From positions 992,001-1,056,000 of the forward strand of contig CP145409.1 of the NCBI GenBank assembly GCA_036867785.1: 64,000 nt of DNA, given 5' to 3'. The DNA is from Plasmodiophora brassicae. Taxonomy: Eukaryota > Endomyxa: Phytomyxea > Phytomyxea > Plasmodiophorida. A program made the position numbers and the translations under genes. Below, one piece after another: positions 1 to 9,966 of this stretch; position 1 is the first letter of the stretch, and the number at the start of each line of letters is the position of its first letter. The notes beneath the pieces were generated by a model. It was not told where the DNA came from. It searched no databases and saw only the letters and a list, made by a program, of their open reading frames with translations.

Positions 1-171
1 GTCACCATCATGCTCTTCGCGGATGACTTTGCGGGCACGTCGGACAGAGTCAAGCTCGCCGATCTGTGCAGAACATTACGACGCGTTCGGCAGGCGCGGC
101 CGCCATCGCCGACAGCAACGGCACAGCTTATAGCTGGACCAACCACGAGTGGTCAAAGCATAACTAACTGA
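1..171 (+). other. Possible 3' scrap of a LINE-type reverse transcriptase
   Basis: Frame 1 is open from the window edge to a TGA at 169-171. It contains IMLFADDFAG followed by a leucine-spaced stretch (KLADLCRTLRRV). The FADD box plus a following amphipathic helix is the layout of the catalytic YxDD/FADD motif of non-LTR reverse transcriptases. Only about 56 residues are visible and nothing upstream can be read, so chance similarity is possible. From 172 to 412 I see nothing else. Confidence 0.22.
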
Positions 172-412
172 TACAAACTCCCCAAACCCCTCACCCCATG
201 CCGGTGATCAGCTCTTTCGTACGTCCAACCACGTCGGCGCTAGTGCCATTAGCAACCCAGCCAGTAGGCGCCCTGTTCCTCGCTGGCTTGCCGGGATAGT
301 ATCAAAACCGGCGGAGTGGGTCGTTCGTGGCTGATTGATGGGCGGGCGCAGATGGGCTGCGACTACGGGGTTTATCGTGTCGCGGAAAGCGTGACGGTTC
401 CGATTCGAGCGA

Positions 413-1567
413 ATGGTCTCGATCGTCATTGTTATTGGGCAGTCGGCGACGATCCTGGCCGGCGTCTGTGCAGCCATCGCCACGGTCCTAACGTTTAGCC
501 AGGTCAGAGATCATATCCGGTTCAATCAGAGGCTGGACCTGCGCAAGCATGTCAATCGAATCCTGCTTATGTGCCCGGGTAAGGGCACGCCCGTGTCAGC
601 AAGAACGTTCACTGTTGACGGCAGCTCGTTGTGATATTTCCTTAGTCTATGCTTGGACGTCGTTTCTTTCAACGGTTCTAGGTGGTTCTATATATTGGGA
701 CACTGCTCGCGACTGCTATGTAATATCGATGACGTCGTTTGCATTTGCGTTTGCTCCTGACGATTGTTACAGGAAGCTTTCGTAATATATTCATTCTTCA
801 AGTTCATGTCCTCCGTCCTACAAGGAGAATCGGCCATGATTGTAACACTTCGATCCAAGCCACAGCAGGAACACTTCTTTCCTTTCTCAGTAGGCGTGAT
901 TGGGTATGCGGTCAACCCGTTTCTGACTGTCGTTGCGTCAGTTGCTTCCGCGCTGGAAGATGGGCAAACCATTTTATTACAAAGTCCAATGGGGCATTCT
1001 GCAGTATGTCGCCGTCAAACCAATGATGGCTGTTGTCGCGTTGTTCCTTGGCGCGTTGGGGGTCTATCATGAGGGCGCCGTCGCTTTCAACGCCGGGTAT
1101 TTCTACGTCACCTTCGTAGTCAACGCCAGCCAAATTTGGGTATTTCGCTCACTGCCTACATGAGGGTAATGCCAACTGACGTATCGTAGGCGATGTACTG
1201 CCTGATTATAATGTACCTCGCTTTCAGGTCAGATCTGTCCCATGTCCGCCCCGTGCCGAAAATGCTGTGCATCAAGGGTCTCATCTTCTTCACGTTCTGG
1301 CAAAGCGTTTCGATCGCGCTATTTGTTAGCTGGGGATTCCTCATCGGCAGCCACGATGAAATCGCGCGTCTCGAGGACCTTGTCGTGTGCGTCGAAATGG
1401 TCGCGTTCGCAATTGCACACAGATACGCCTTCCCATCGTCCGACTTTTCAGACGGGTCTTCCGTCGACGGGCCCCACATCACAACACCTATGTTCAGGTC
1501 GCTTCTGACGGCTGCGGACGTTAGCGACGGTTTGTCAACGGCTCGCGATCGTTGCACACACACATAG
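413..1567 (+). CDS. TMEM184 / organic solute transporter Ost-alpha family membrane protein
   Basis: Five exons (413-578, 646-719, 773-889, 942-1139, 1190-1567) joined by GT-AG introns of 50-67 bases give a 310-residue protein. It has the hallmarks of the DUF300/TMEM184 family: an N-terminal hydrophobic segment ending in RDHIRFN, then the conserved block with YAWTSFLSTV, CYEAFVIYSFFKF and the lysine-rich cytosolic loop WKMGKPFYYKVQWGILQY. Later come KPMMAVVALFLGALGVY, LCIKGLIFFTFWQ and EMVAFAIAHRYAF. Human TMEM184 members share these blocks in the same order and are seven-helix proteins of endomembranes or plasma membrane whose substrate is poorly defined. The start is the first ATG before the first membrane helix. 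The protein is somewhat short because the tail after the last helix is only about 40 residues. Confidence 0.88.
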
Positions 1568-1869
1568 GGCTGAACCCGGTCGCAGTTATCGAAGACCTTC
1601 GGCAAGGAATCGTCCCAGTCAGTGGCCGGGTCACTCCCGACGAAACCGTCATGATCACAACGTCGGCAACGACGTTCATCGCCCACGACCCCTACAGACC
1701 GCCGTCGTCCCGTTCCGCGTCCGTCAACCGCTCCTCAGGCGCCAGTGTGTAAATCTGAACTTTGTGGCAAACTTGTATTGCGGACAGTCTCCTCGGCACA
1801 GTGCAGTTTCGCGTCAGAGCACGGTGCCAGCCGTCGTGCAGTGCGGCCAGATGCGCCCGTGGCGTAGAG

Positions 1870-2208
1870 ATGCAGTTCTCAAGTCGGGCGGGGCACTGGT
1901 GCTGCAGGTCGGCGATGTCGGGAGCGTCATCGGCGACGGGAGACGTCGTGGCGAAGGATGTGCCTGCGCAGGCCGACGTGGGTGGGGGCGATCCCGTGCA
2001 ACCGCAAGCGGCAGCAAAGTCCAAGGCGGGGCCGGGCGCCGGGGAACTGATCCTGTTCGATATCGACCCGCGTTTCGGGCCGTGCAAAGGGCTGACCCGC
2101 ATCCAGCGATGGCAGCGTGCAGAGCGGCTTGGCCTGATGCCGTCCCAGGACGTACGCGCCATGATCGTGTCGGATTCGCTCGGTGCGTCGGTCTGGGAAA
2201 GTACGTGA
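1870..2208 (+). CDS. DNA polymerase delta small subunit 4 (POLD4/Cdm1-like)
   Basis: A short open frame ends in a block strongly like the POLD4 C-terminus: ELILFDIDPRFGPCKGLTRI, then QRWQRAERLGL. The family consensus is FD...YGPC.GITRLQRW.RA..LGL. POLD4 is the smallest subunit of replicative polymerase delta and stabilises the holoenzyme in the nucleus. From the first ATG (1870) the product is 112 residues, close to the 107 of the human protein; a second ATG lies at 1915. I do not see the N-terminal PCNA-binding box of the animal protein, so either it is missing or a short 5' exon was not found. A possible donor (GTACGTGA at about 2201) could extend the C-terminus by an exon overlapping the 3' end of GID8. 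The 1568-1869 gap holds nothing I recognise. Confidence 0.66.
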   Translation: MQFSSRAGHWCCRSAMSGASSATGDVVAKDVPAQADVGGGDPVQPQAAAKSKAGPGAGELILFDIDPRFGPCKGLTRIQRWQRAERLGLMPSQDVRAMIVSDSLGASVWEST

Positions 2209-2265
2209 CGCGGGTGCCCCACAAGCCCGAGCGCCGGCGCGATGGAATGCAGAGGTGTATACATA

Positions 2266-3245
2266 TTACGACTCATCTTGGTCCATGGCGGATGAATCCC
2301 GCTCGTCAAGCTTGTTCAGGTCCGCATATCGTGGGAAGCTCACAATGTTCGATAGTCTTTCCTCGGCCCATGACAGCCGCCGTAGCAATCCGACAATCCT
2401 CGGGTCTGGCATCCAACGATGCATGTAAGTTACGTTCGTGAGGAGCGACATTGCCGATACCTTTCTCCGGCTCACTGCACGCCAGGATAGCGGCGTTCAC
2501 TGTCGAGGCAACCTGGGCCCGGTGCGACAGCGACATCAAGGACGCCAGCGGCGACTCGGACGGATTATCAAACGCAAACAGCGACATGATCTGTTCCATC
2601 TCAGACATGAACTGTGGGTTCCTCGCCGTCCTGGGCGCCAGGTTCTGTCGACAGAACTTGTAAGCAGCGTGTACCAGCTAGGAAGCCGAGCGCAGCCGAT
2701 CACCTTCTGTGCGAACGACAGGGCGCCCTGGATGTCCCCGCTCCGAATCATTTCTATAAACTGCTGCGATTGCAGCTGGAACGCAATGGCTGGATCGCCA
2801 TCCAGGATCGTGCTATCCAGCTGGTTGATATGGTCGATGGCCTCCATTATGCGGCCCTCTCTGATGAGGCGCACGATCTCGATGCGCTCAGCCATGAACT
2901 GGAAGGACCCGTCCACTGGACAATCGTCAACCCAGACGAATGGCATGATACTCCGGGTACATCACTGACTTTGAAGGCCCCGCTCTTCCTGGAACCGTTC
3001 GGCGGCTTCTTTCAAGCCCTCGAAAATCAAGTAGTTCAACACGAGCTTGTCCATAGTCCTGACACGGGCATCGTCAACGATCTATTTGGGCTGGGGGGTT
3101 CACCTGCATCGTACTTCTTCGAAATCTCGATGGACGCCAGACGCTGTACCCACTGTCTCGACGAGATCTTCATGGGCGCTGCGTAATCGTAGATGGACGA
3201 CGCCTCCGACGCGCTATCGTCCATGCCGCCCTCACTGAAGTCCAT
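2266..3245 (-). CDS. GID8: GID8/TWA1 subunit of the GID/CTLH ubiquitin ligase
   Basis: Five exons (3245-3115, 3058-2970, 2915-2704, 2656-2461, 2405-2266) close the frame and give 255 residues against 228 in human. In order: an N-terminal segment with RQWVQRL; a LisH motif (MDKLVLNYLIFEGLKEAAER); the CTLH part (IREGRIMEAIDHINQL, FQLQSQQFIEMIRSG); and the CRA part (SLFAFDNPSESPLASLM, LRRLSWAEERLS). The order and spacing match GID8, the central scaffold of the CTLH/GID E3 ligase that degrades gluconeogenic enzymes and other targets. The acidic N-terminal extension is extra. The 3' end faces the POLD4-like gene, about 57 bases away. Confidence 0.92.
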
Positions 3246-3434
3246 CGCACTCCGTAGCAACACAGTCGACAACAACCGATCACCGCAGCCGAGTGCATTG
3301 CGGAACCCTCCTGCTTCGCAGTTCCGGCGAATGGATGCTGCTCGCTGCTCGCGTACACCACATACATATGCACAGGCATTCACCATACGGATGAAAAGAG
3401 CACTTTAATCGCACTGGGTGACTTGACGGTTCGA

Positions 3435-5292
3435 TCATTCCTTCTTCTTGGAGATGCCCGAGACGATGTCGTCAACGCGAAGCAGCATAGCAGCCGATTC
3501 GATGGCGGTCTTGAGGGTCTGCGACTTGACGGCGAACGTGTCAAAGACGCGTGATTCGCGGACGTTGACGATCTGGCCTTTGACGCCATCGATGCCCCAC
3601 CAGGAGTTGTTAGTGCCAGGAGACGCGGTGTCAGCGCCCTTCTCCGTTGCAGCATGCTTCGCTCGCAGCGCAGTCAGCACTCGAATCGACTGGCCACCGC
3701 AGTTGTCGATAAGAGTACGAGGAATGACCTCCAGCGCGGTGGCAACAGCCCTGTAGGGCCATTGCTGGACGCCTTCGATCGATTTCGACTTCTTGACCAG
3801 CGCTTGCGACATGGCCATTTCAGCAGCACCTCCACCAGGAACCACTCGCGGGTCAAGAACCGCGTTCTTCACGACAGCCATGGCGTCGATCAAGTTGCGC
3901 TCAATTTCAGAGAGAACATCTTTGGACGCCCCGCGAAGAAGGATTGTGCACGCCTTTGGCGCCTTGCATTCGGTCAGGAACGTGAAGTACTCATCACCTG
4001 GGGAATGGTCAGCACCGATAACCATCGCACAGAAGCATAGTCGATCGTACCAATCTTCTTGACGGAGAACAAGCCACATCCCACCCCGACATCGGATTCC
4101 TTGATCTCCTCAGGACGGTGAACGATCGTCGCGCCAATGGCACGCGCGATACGGTCATTGTCCGTCTTGCGCACACGACGAATACAAGATATGCCGGCCT
4201 TGACAAAGAAATGCTGAGCCAGATCGGAAATACCCTTCTCGGTGATGACGAGGTCGGGCTTGACGGCAATGATCGCCTTGCAGATGTTCTCAATATACTC
4301 CTCTTCAATCTTGAGGAGAGCGGCCCAGTCCTCCTCACGTGTCACCTCAATGTTGGTCTGACTCTCGCCCTTCTTGTACTCGAGGTTGGAGTCGAGCAGA
4401 ACAATACGGGGGTTGACAATGTGTCGACGCATCTTCGGGTGCGTGATGTCCTTTGACAACATGATGCCGTCCAACACGATTGAATCCTCGAGCAGGCCAC
4501 CGGGGATCTTCTCGACCTTCGCGTAGCGCTTAGTGTCGACGTCCTTCTTACCGTCGGGACGGATATCAACAACTCGGTTAACCGCCGTCAGCGCAAGGTT
4601 ACAGATCATGTCACCATAACGAGACACGAACTTCGTTCCTGTAGAAATCGAATCTGAGAATCCGAATGAACACAGTTCGCGATGTGCGACCCAATACCGA
4701 TGGTACTGCGCACAATGTCCAGCATGGTCTCGCGGTCAGACATATCGACGGTGATCGCGATCTCGTTTAGGACCTGCAACGCATCCTGTAGAGCGTTGCG
4801 GTAGGCCCCGACAAGAACCGTCGGGTGCATGTTCTGTTCCAGGAACGGCTCCGCGACAGACAGCATTTCACCGGCAAGAATAATGACAGACGTCGTTCCG
4901 TCTCCAACCTCCTATAGTCATTAATAACGTCAGTGAACCGCGCTTCAAATGGAATCGTGGTACCGAACCTCGTCCTGAGTACGGGACAATTCAATCATGG
5001 ACTTGGCCGACGGGTGCGAAACGTCAATTTCGCGAAGGATGGCATTGCCGTCATTGGTGAGCACAATTCCTCCCATGGGATCCAGAATCATCTTCAGCAT
5101 GGACTGCGGCCCCAGTGTCGTCCGAATGACATCGGCGACGGCCTTGGCGGCCGCCACGTTGCCGAGCTGCGCCTCGCGGCCCTGCGTCCTCTGTGCATTT
5201 TGATCTGCGCCCACATCAATCAGCATCCAGCTACGTCACTGCCGGGCCGCCCCCCATCGGCACTCACTGATAACGAGCACGGGTGCCTGCAT
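3435..5292 (-). CDS. CCT3: Chaperonin CCT subunit gamma
   Basis: Five exons (5292-5268, 5204-4969, 4911-4698, 4638-4051, 3997-3435) give 541 residues, the normal CCT size. The product follows CCT gamma from end to end: the start [26 protein letters not shown], the ATP motif NDGNAIL, the GDGTT loop formed across a splice ([11 protein letters not shown]), the substrate-domain block [31 protein letters not shown] and RVDDIVSG near the end. CCT is the eight-membered eukaryotic cytosolic chaperonin that folds actin and tubulin. The first exon is only 25 bases long, and its splice restores the expected VLVINQN. Gamma is chosen over other subunits from the GESQ and KKIGDEYFTF segments. Confidence 0.96.
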
Positions 5293-5514
5293 TGCCGCTG
5301 ACGTCGCGCGCCGCCCCAGCCGCTATCTAAATCGACGACCTTCCCACGGACACCGTGCCGCTGCTACCTGCCAACCCGCTCAAAATAGACCGATGGCCTC
5401 CAGGGGCATCAAGGCGGACGGTGACTTCACCGGTTCACCCCCCTTCGATGCACGTTACGTTCGAAGGACATCTGCAACATCGTCGCGACGGAGGATTCGT
5501 AAGTCGTATGTGCG

Positions 5515-6335
5515 TTATGTTATTATGTCGGGTGTCGCAGTAGTCGGTTCGTCGGTGCCCTGGGTTTCAGAAGCAGCGTGCTTCTTGCGACGGCGGCGCC
5601 TCGGTTTGTGCTCCGTTTGGTCTGCAGTTGGTCGTCGTTGAGGAACCACCTTGGGTTTCTTTTTCTTACAGGATAACGGGTTGGGTTCTGCACGCTTTCG
5701 CTTCTTGCGAGGCGGTTCACTGGCGTCGTTGGTCGTTTCGACCCCCAATGACTTCTTCTCCCACTCAAGAGGTTGCAGATCCTCGGCTTGCTTGGTCTTG
5801 ACTTTGCCAACTGCGATGCTGGCGGGGGCCTCGAGGATAGGAACTTGGCCGCTGATGTACAGAATCGGTATCGAGTAGCTCTGGCAGCGCAGCCGAATGC
5901 GAAGGTCGGTGTTCTGCACGCCAGCACAAGCACTGCTACCGAGCGTCGTCTTACGTAGAACGTCAGCAATGCAAGCGGCTTCGTCAGTGGAGTTCTTCGC
6001 GTGTCCACACTGAACTCGATCGAACCGCTTGGCGACAATGAATGCTCCAGAGCAGTCTTCTCCGCGACTCTTTAGCACTGTAATAAAGCATTAGGTAACG
6101 AAATGAAACGAAATACGAACCCGCACGACGTACTGTTCATAGTGCATGTTGAAACTCGCGGGAAGCACCTGTCCTGCATCAACTTGGGAATCTGTTCCTT
6201 CAGGTGGATCTTGCCACGCAGTGCGGCCATAATGAAGTCGGAGTCAACAATGAGAACGTATGGCGGCTCTAGGCCATAGTTCATTTGGTAGAAACGGAGG
6301 AATCGCCTGAAGCGTTTCTGTCTGGTAAGCTTCAT
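5515..6335 (-). CDS. UTP23: rRNA-processing protein UTP23 (PIN-like domain)
   Basis: Two exons (6335-6134, 6077-5515) give 254 residues, against 249 in human. The start MKLTRQKRFRRFLRFYQMNY and the following PPYVLIVDSDFIMAALRGKI match UTP23, a member of the small-subunit processome needed for early cleavages of pre-18S rRNA in the nucleolus. The second exon carries a cysteine/histidine-containing segment, RGEDCSGAF and VQCGHAKN, consistent with the UTP23 zinc site. It then has SIPILYISGQVPILEAPAS and a lysine/arginine-rich tail (PPRKKRKRAEP) typical of nucleolar proteins. Fcf1, the paralogue, lacks this long basic tail. Confidence 0.9.
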
Positions 6336-6696
6336 GATGCAGCAACGATTCTGTGTCGCCAAGTCCGTGGCGGACTCCGTGAGCCCGGACACTAAGTTCT
6401 TGATCAACTCATGATCCAAGCAACATTTCTGGCTCCTGAGGACGGCTCCTCTACGTCTGAACTAGCAGCAAATAACGCAGGAATATACACTTCCAACAAA
6501 AACCAATCGCGTACGTCCTCGTTATCATGGAAACCGTAAGAACGGCATCGACGTCGAAGATTTACTTTCGATGTGGGCTTCGACGGCGTTCGGCTGAAGT
6601 GTTTCATGCATTATTAATTGCAGTATATGAATATTATTGCCGCAATGTTGAATGACTTGCCGTCAACCTGGGCTCATTTATCGTTCTCGTTCTCTA

Positions 6697-6769
6697 GCAC
6701 AGTCGTGGACTCGAACCGCGGCCTACCGTCACTGAGGTCGTGTCCACGCTCACATCAGAAGAGCAGCGC
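6697..6769. repeat. 73-bp direct repeat, copy 1
   Basis: Copy 1 of a 73-bp unit beginning GCACAGTCGTGGACTCG and ending AGAGCAGCGC. An identical second copy starts 182 bases downstream at 6879. On the minus strand the unit contains GGTTCGAGTCC, which resembles a tRNA B box. Confidence 0.9.
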
Positions 6770-6818
6770 ATTCAAGAGGCTCATGCTGACCGGGAGATAT
6801 CGTTCGCAACGGCGAACC

Positions 6819-6861
6819 GTCCAATTCTGATGAGGCTGGCAACGCCTCATCAGAATTGGAC
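6819..6861. repeat. Perfect 18-bp inverted repeat (hairpin)
   Basis: GTCCAATTCTGATGAGGC at 6819-6836 is followed, after a 7-base loop, by its exact reverse complement at 6844-6861. It sits between the two 73-bp direct repeats. Confidence 0.92.
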
Positions 6862-6878
6862 ACGGCCGCATCCAACCT

Positions 6879-6951
6879 GCACAGTCGTGGACTCGAACCG
6901 CGGCCTACCGTCACTGAGGTCGTGTCCACGCTCACATCAGAAGAGCAGCGC
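6879..6951. repeat. 73-bp direct repeat, copy 2
   Basis: Second, apparently identical copy of the unit at 6697-6769. The two copies with the intervening hairpin form a composite structure of about 255 bases. The rest of 6336-7534 has no convincing gene. It holds a near-palindromic AT-rich motif at about 7050-7080 that recurs at about 7405-7465. Confidence 0.9.
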
Positions 6952-7049
6952 CACGGCTAGAATACCCCCAGATTCGAACCCAAACGGACGACTACCTACG
7001 CGACCTGGCATGGAATTGTTAAAAACAGAGAATGGCTGGTTGAGTGTAA

Positions 7050-7080
7050 AATACATGTATTTTACACGTAAAAAACATGT
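7050..7080. repeat. AT-rich motif TGTATTTTACACGTAAAAAA (left copy)
   Basis: AAAATACATGTATTTT is an exact palindrome here and continues into ACACGTAAAAAACATG. Related copies occur at about 7408-7425 (GTATTTTACAGTGTAAA) and 7440-7464 (TGTATTTTACGTGTAAAAAA). All lie just 5' of the transposase reading frame, so they may be subterminal repeats of the element. Confidence 0.55.
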
Positions 7081-7404
7081 TTAAAACAGCAGGGGGCTGC
7101 GCCCCCCTCGCAGTACGCCTTCATACCGTGGTCACGGTCCTGACAACCTGACCAGATTCGATGACCTCTTCGTCACCAACGGGGTACAAATGTGTGTCCG
7201 AAATCGCCTCGGGAAGTGTGCCTCCCTCGGAAATGCCAATGAACCCTGCGAACCCCAGTCGCTTCGGTCCTATCGCGGCCAGCAGGCTATTTACGAACAA
7301 TCGACCACAACGACATGAGACAAGACGACGACGACGACGCGCACGCGCAACAATGGCTCCTGGACGGCGGAGGTGTATCCGCGGATCGGGAATCCGTTAC
7401 GTTA

Positions 7405-7465
7405 CCTGTATTTTACAGTGTAAAGTTGGTTCCTGAGAGGTGTATTTTACGTGTAAAAAACAGGC
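7405..7465. repeat. AT-rich GTATTTTAC motifs, two more copies
   Basis: Two further copies of the 7050 motif, about 32 bases apart, in otherwise GC-rich DNA upstream of the transposase. They are imperfect palindromes. I could not find matching copies on the 3' side of the element. Confidence 0.5.
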
Positions 7466-7534
7466 TTGTAAAAAACACCCCTTTATTACAACAATTCCAT
7501 AGACCTGCCCCTGGCAAAAACGACACAAAATACC

Positions 7535-9506
7535 GTGGCGAGGGCGCATGGCCATGGGGCAAGCCGGCAAGGTAGCGGGCGTCCTCGCGGGCAAGCGCCG
7601 GGCAGTCGGGCTAGAGGCGACGGTCACCGCGGTCGAGGTCGAGCCGTTCATCTGTCACAAGCTGTTCAGTTGTCACCTGACGAGATCGTCGTTCAGCCGG
7701 ACTGCCCTGACGTTATGTTGCGGTCGACACCGGACGAAGTCGACCATCAGGCATTGTCGCGGCCAAAGAAGAAGGAGGTTGAAGGGCCGTCTAACTACAA
7801 ACGTCGTCAGCTCAAGCGCGCTCTTCGACCGATGAACTGCTGCGGCTGCCGCAGTAGTTGTATCGACATGCTGGGTGTGGTGGCTGACGAACATCGCCGT
7901 TTGTTCGTCGAGAAACGCGATTTCATGGCGCAGACAGCCTACCTCGCTTCAATGATCACGATCAGGAAGGCGCCAGCCGACAGCGTTCCTGGCTCTTACC
8001 AATACGCACTGCCAGGATCCAATGGCATCCCGATCGTCATCTGCCGCCAGGCTTTCATGAACGTGTTCGGCATGGGCACTGTGAAGCTTACGACTGTCAT
8101 TAAGCGCATGGCGAACCAGTACGGCGTTCCGCAGGGTGCTGTTCCGTCGTTCGGCATGGATGGCCGCGGCAAGAGCAACGTTGTTGTTCGCAATCGTACA
8201 CCACATAACGTGCTCGAGATCGCGCGCCCCTTTATCGTCCCGCAGCTCAAGCAGTTCGGCGAGACTTCGCACTACTTGCAGGAAGAGCAAGCGCAAGTGA
8301 TTTATATGCCGGCTGACCAGAGCCCCAGTTCGCTGTGGCGTCAGCTTCTCAGTGATCACGATCCGGTCGCTTCGCAGCAGCTCCAAGAGGCGCTAGCGCT
8401 GCAAGTCGAACTTGCGTCGTCGTTCGAACCGATCATCACCGAGAGGCGCTTCATCGATCTGTTCGCTGCCGAGTTCGGCTACGTCAAGTTCTACAAGCCG
8501 AAGACAGACGAGTCACGAGTGCAAGAAGTGCGTCGTCTTTCGGGCTCAACTCGACGCGATGCTAAACAGCAATCCGGCGAAGGCGTTCTTGCAGGCCGAG
8601 TTCGACGCGCATCGCAGCGACGCCGAGCTGGGCTACCGTATGGTCGAGCACGACTGCGAGCAAGCTCGACTGTCGCGCGTCCAGTATCCTGATCAACCTG
8701 TGAAGTGGGTCGGCACGTTTGTCTTTGACCACCAGAAGAAGTTCGACGTGCCACACCTTGTCACGAAGCAAGCCAGGTTCAATCACCAGTTGAGCGTCTT
8801 CACCTTTGGCGTCTATTCCGCTCATACCGACCGTCACTTCTTCCACCTGTGGTCCGAGTGGGATGGCGCCTGCGGGTCCGACGAGACGATCACCTGCCTG
8901 CTCGCCGTTATTGCTGACCAGAGCGGCTCCCTCGGCCAGGGCATTCTCAACCTGATCTGCGACTCATGTGGCGGGCAGAACAAGAATCAGTTCTTGCTCG
9001 CATTCGCCGCCGAGCTATCACGCCCTGGCAGCGCTTTCTACCGGTTCGCTGAAGTCAACATCAAATTCCCGGAGGTCGACCATACGTTCTTGCCGAATGA
9101 CCGCATATTCGGCGTCATAAGTCAGCACGTGAAGAAGCACAACTTCTACGACCCGCGCGAGCTGTTGCCACTGATCCAGCAGTCGTTCGATCCTCGCCAT
9201 CCGCAACATGCAGTGTGGATGAATCGCCTCGATTTTAAGAACTACGGCGCCTACATGGTGAGCACGTATAAGATTCTTGGCGCTGCTGCCCTCGGTGGCG
9301 ATCCGCATGATGGCGGCGCAGAGAAACTTCTTCTGCGCGACGACGCGAAATGGATGAACTTCGGCCGGCATCGCCAGTGGTCGCACCCGGGCGAAATGTG
9401 GGTGCGATCATGCCTGCAAGCTAGCGCGACATGGAAGAAATACCGGTATGTCTTAGTGCCGGACTTCATCGTGAAGTCTTGTCCGGCATGTCGGCGGGTG
9501 CACTAA
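7535..9506 (+). mobile_element. DNA transposon transposase gene, DDE type with D-x-C-G-G-Q-N-K-N motif
   Basis: Two overlapping open frames (7535-8692 and 8412-9506) read as one protein that changes frame near 8510-8530, by a frameshift or an unrecognised intron. The first half has a Cys-rich start (NCCGCRSSC), then VICRQAFMNVFGMG and DGRGKSN. The second half starts with a CKKC pair and carries the catalytic-looking core: FVFDHQKK, ICDSCGGQNKN and VDHTFLPNDRIFG, spaced like the three acidic/His positions of an RNase H-fold transposase. This arrangement is known from many insect and oomycete proteins annotated as uncharacterised or DUF7869-like. No ATG lies near the beginning of the first frame. 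The element looks decayed; termini and target-site duplications were not found. Confidence 0.7.
9253..9465. repeat. Inverted duplication at transposon 3' end, left arm
   Basis: This stretch, the 3' part of the transposase frame (STYKILGAAALGG through the CKLA region), is repeated in reverse complement at 9503-9640. About 72-77 bases around 9316-9390 are absent from the inverted arm. The arms are almost identical and separated by roughly 37 bases. Confidence 0.88.
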
Positions 9507-9640
9507 GACATATCCGGTATTTCTTCCATGTCGCGCTAGCTTGCAGCATGATCGCACCCACATTTCGCCCAGGCCGCCATCATGCGGATCGCCACCGAGG
9601 GCAGCAGCGCCAAGAATCTTATACGTGCTCGCCGGTATGG
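9503..9640. repeat. Inverted duplication at transposon 3' end, right arm
   Basis: Reverse complement of 9253-9465 with an internal deletion. Reading the minus strand recovers the same peptide STYKILGAAALGGDPHDGG. This shows that a piece of the transposase gene was copied in opposite orientation next to itself. Confidence 0.88.
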
Positions 9641-9734
9641 GGAATGTCGAATGCCTCACCGACGGCAGCGGCACTGTCGTACTCACGTCATATCGTCATG
9701 TTCTCGTCGCTAGAGCTTGCGTAAGCTTACCGTC

Positions 9735-9864
9735 AACAGAACCCGACAGGTGCAGACGGTGCGACAAGATGCCGATGAAGGTCGAGAACAGCAAGTCCCG
9801 AAGTCGGCGTCTGTGTCTCGACTGCATGGAATTTGTCGACGGCCGGAGCCGATGCTCACCGTGA
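9735..9864 (+). pseudogene. Zinc-finger fragment resembling the RhoGEF finger nearby
   Basis: A short open stretch ends at TGA 9862-9864 and reads CRRCDKMP, then RRLCLDCMEFVDGRSRC. The C-x2-C ... RR-x-C-x2-C-x-EF pattern closely resembles the second finger of the RhoGEF at 11.7-14.3 kb (CSTCKQFF ... RRVCRACLEFICPSC). There is no DH or PH domain upstream because the transposon island abuts it. It is probably a relic last exon of a related gene; it could also be the 3' exon of a gene whose body was displaced. Confidence 0.35.
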
Positions 9865-9966
9865 ACCTGTAGCCTGGATCTATGGCTCTATCAAGATGAT
9901 TGAGAATATAGATACGCTGTGCCCCAATCATGACAGCCACCCTGTTCTTAGACAACCGATTATGTT

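Noticed and set aside
6697-6769. tRNA gene on the minus strand, from the GGTTCGAGTCC T-arm-like sequence
   Set aside because: The 3' acceptor sequence has no matching 5' acceptor strand at the right distance, and no D or anticodon arm can be folded. It is kept only as a B-box-like motif in a repeat.
6960-7020. Second tRNA-like GGTTCGAATC on the minus strand
   Set aside because: The T stem does not pair properly and no cloverleaf forms.
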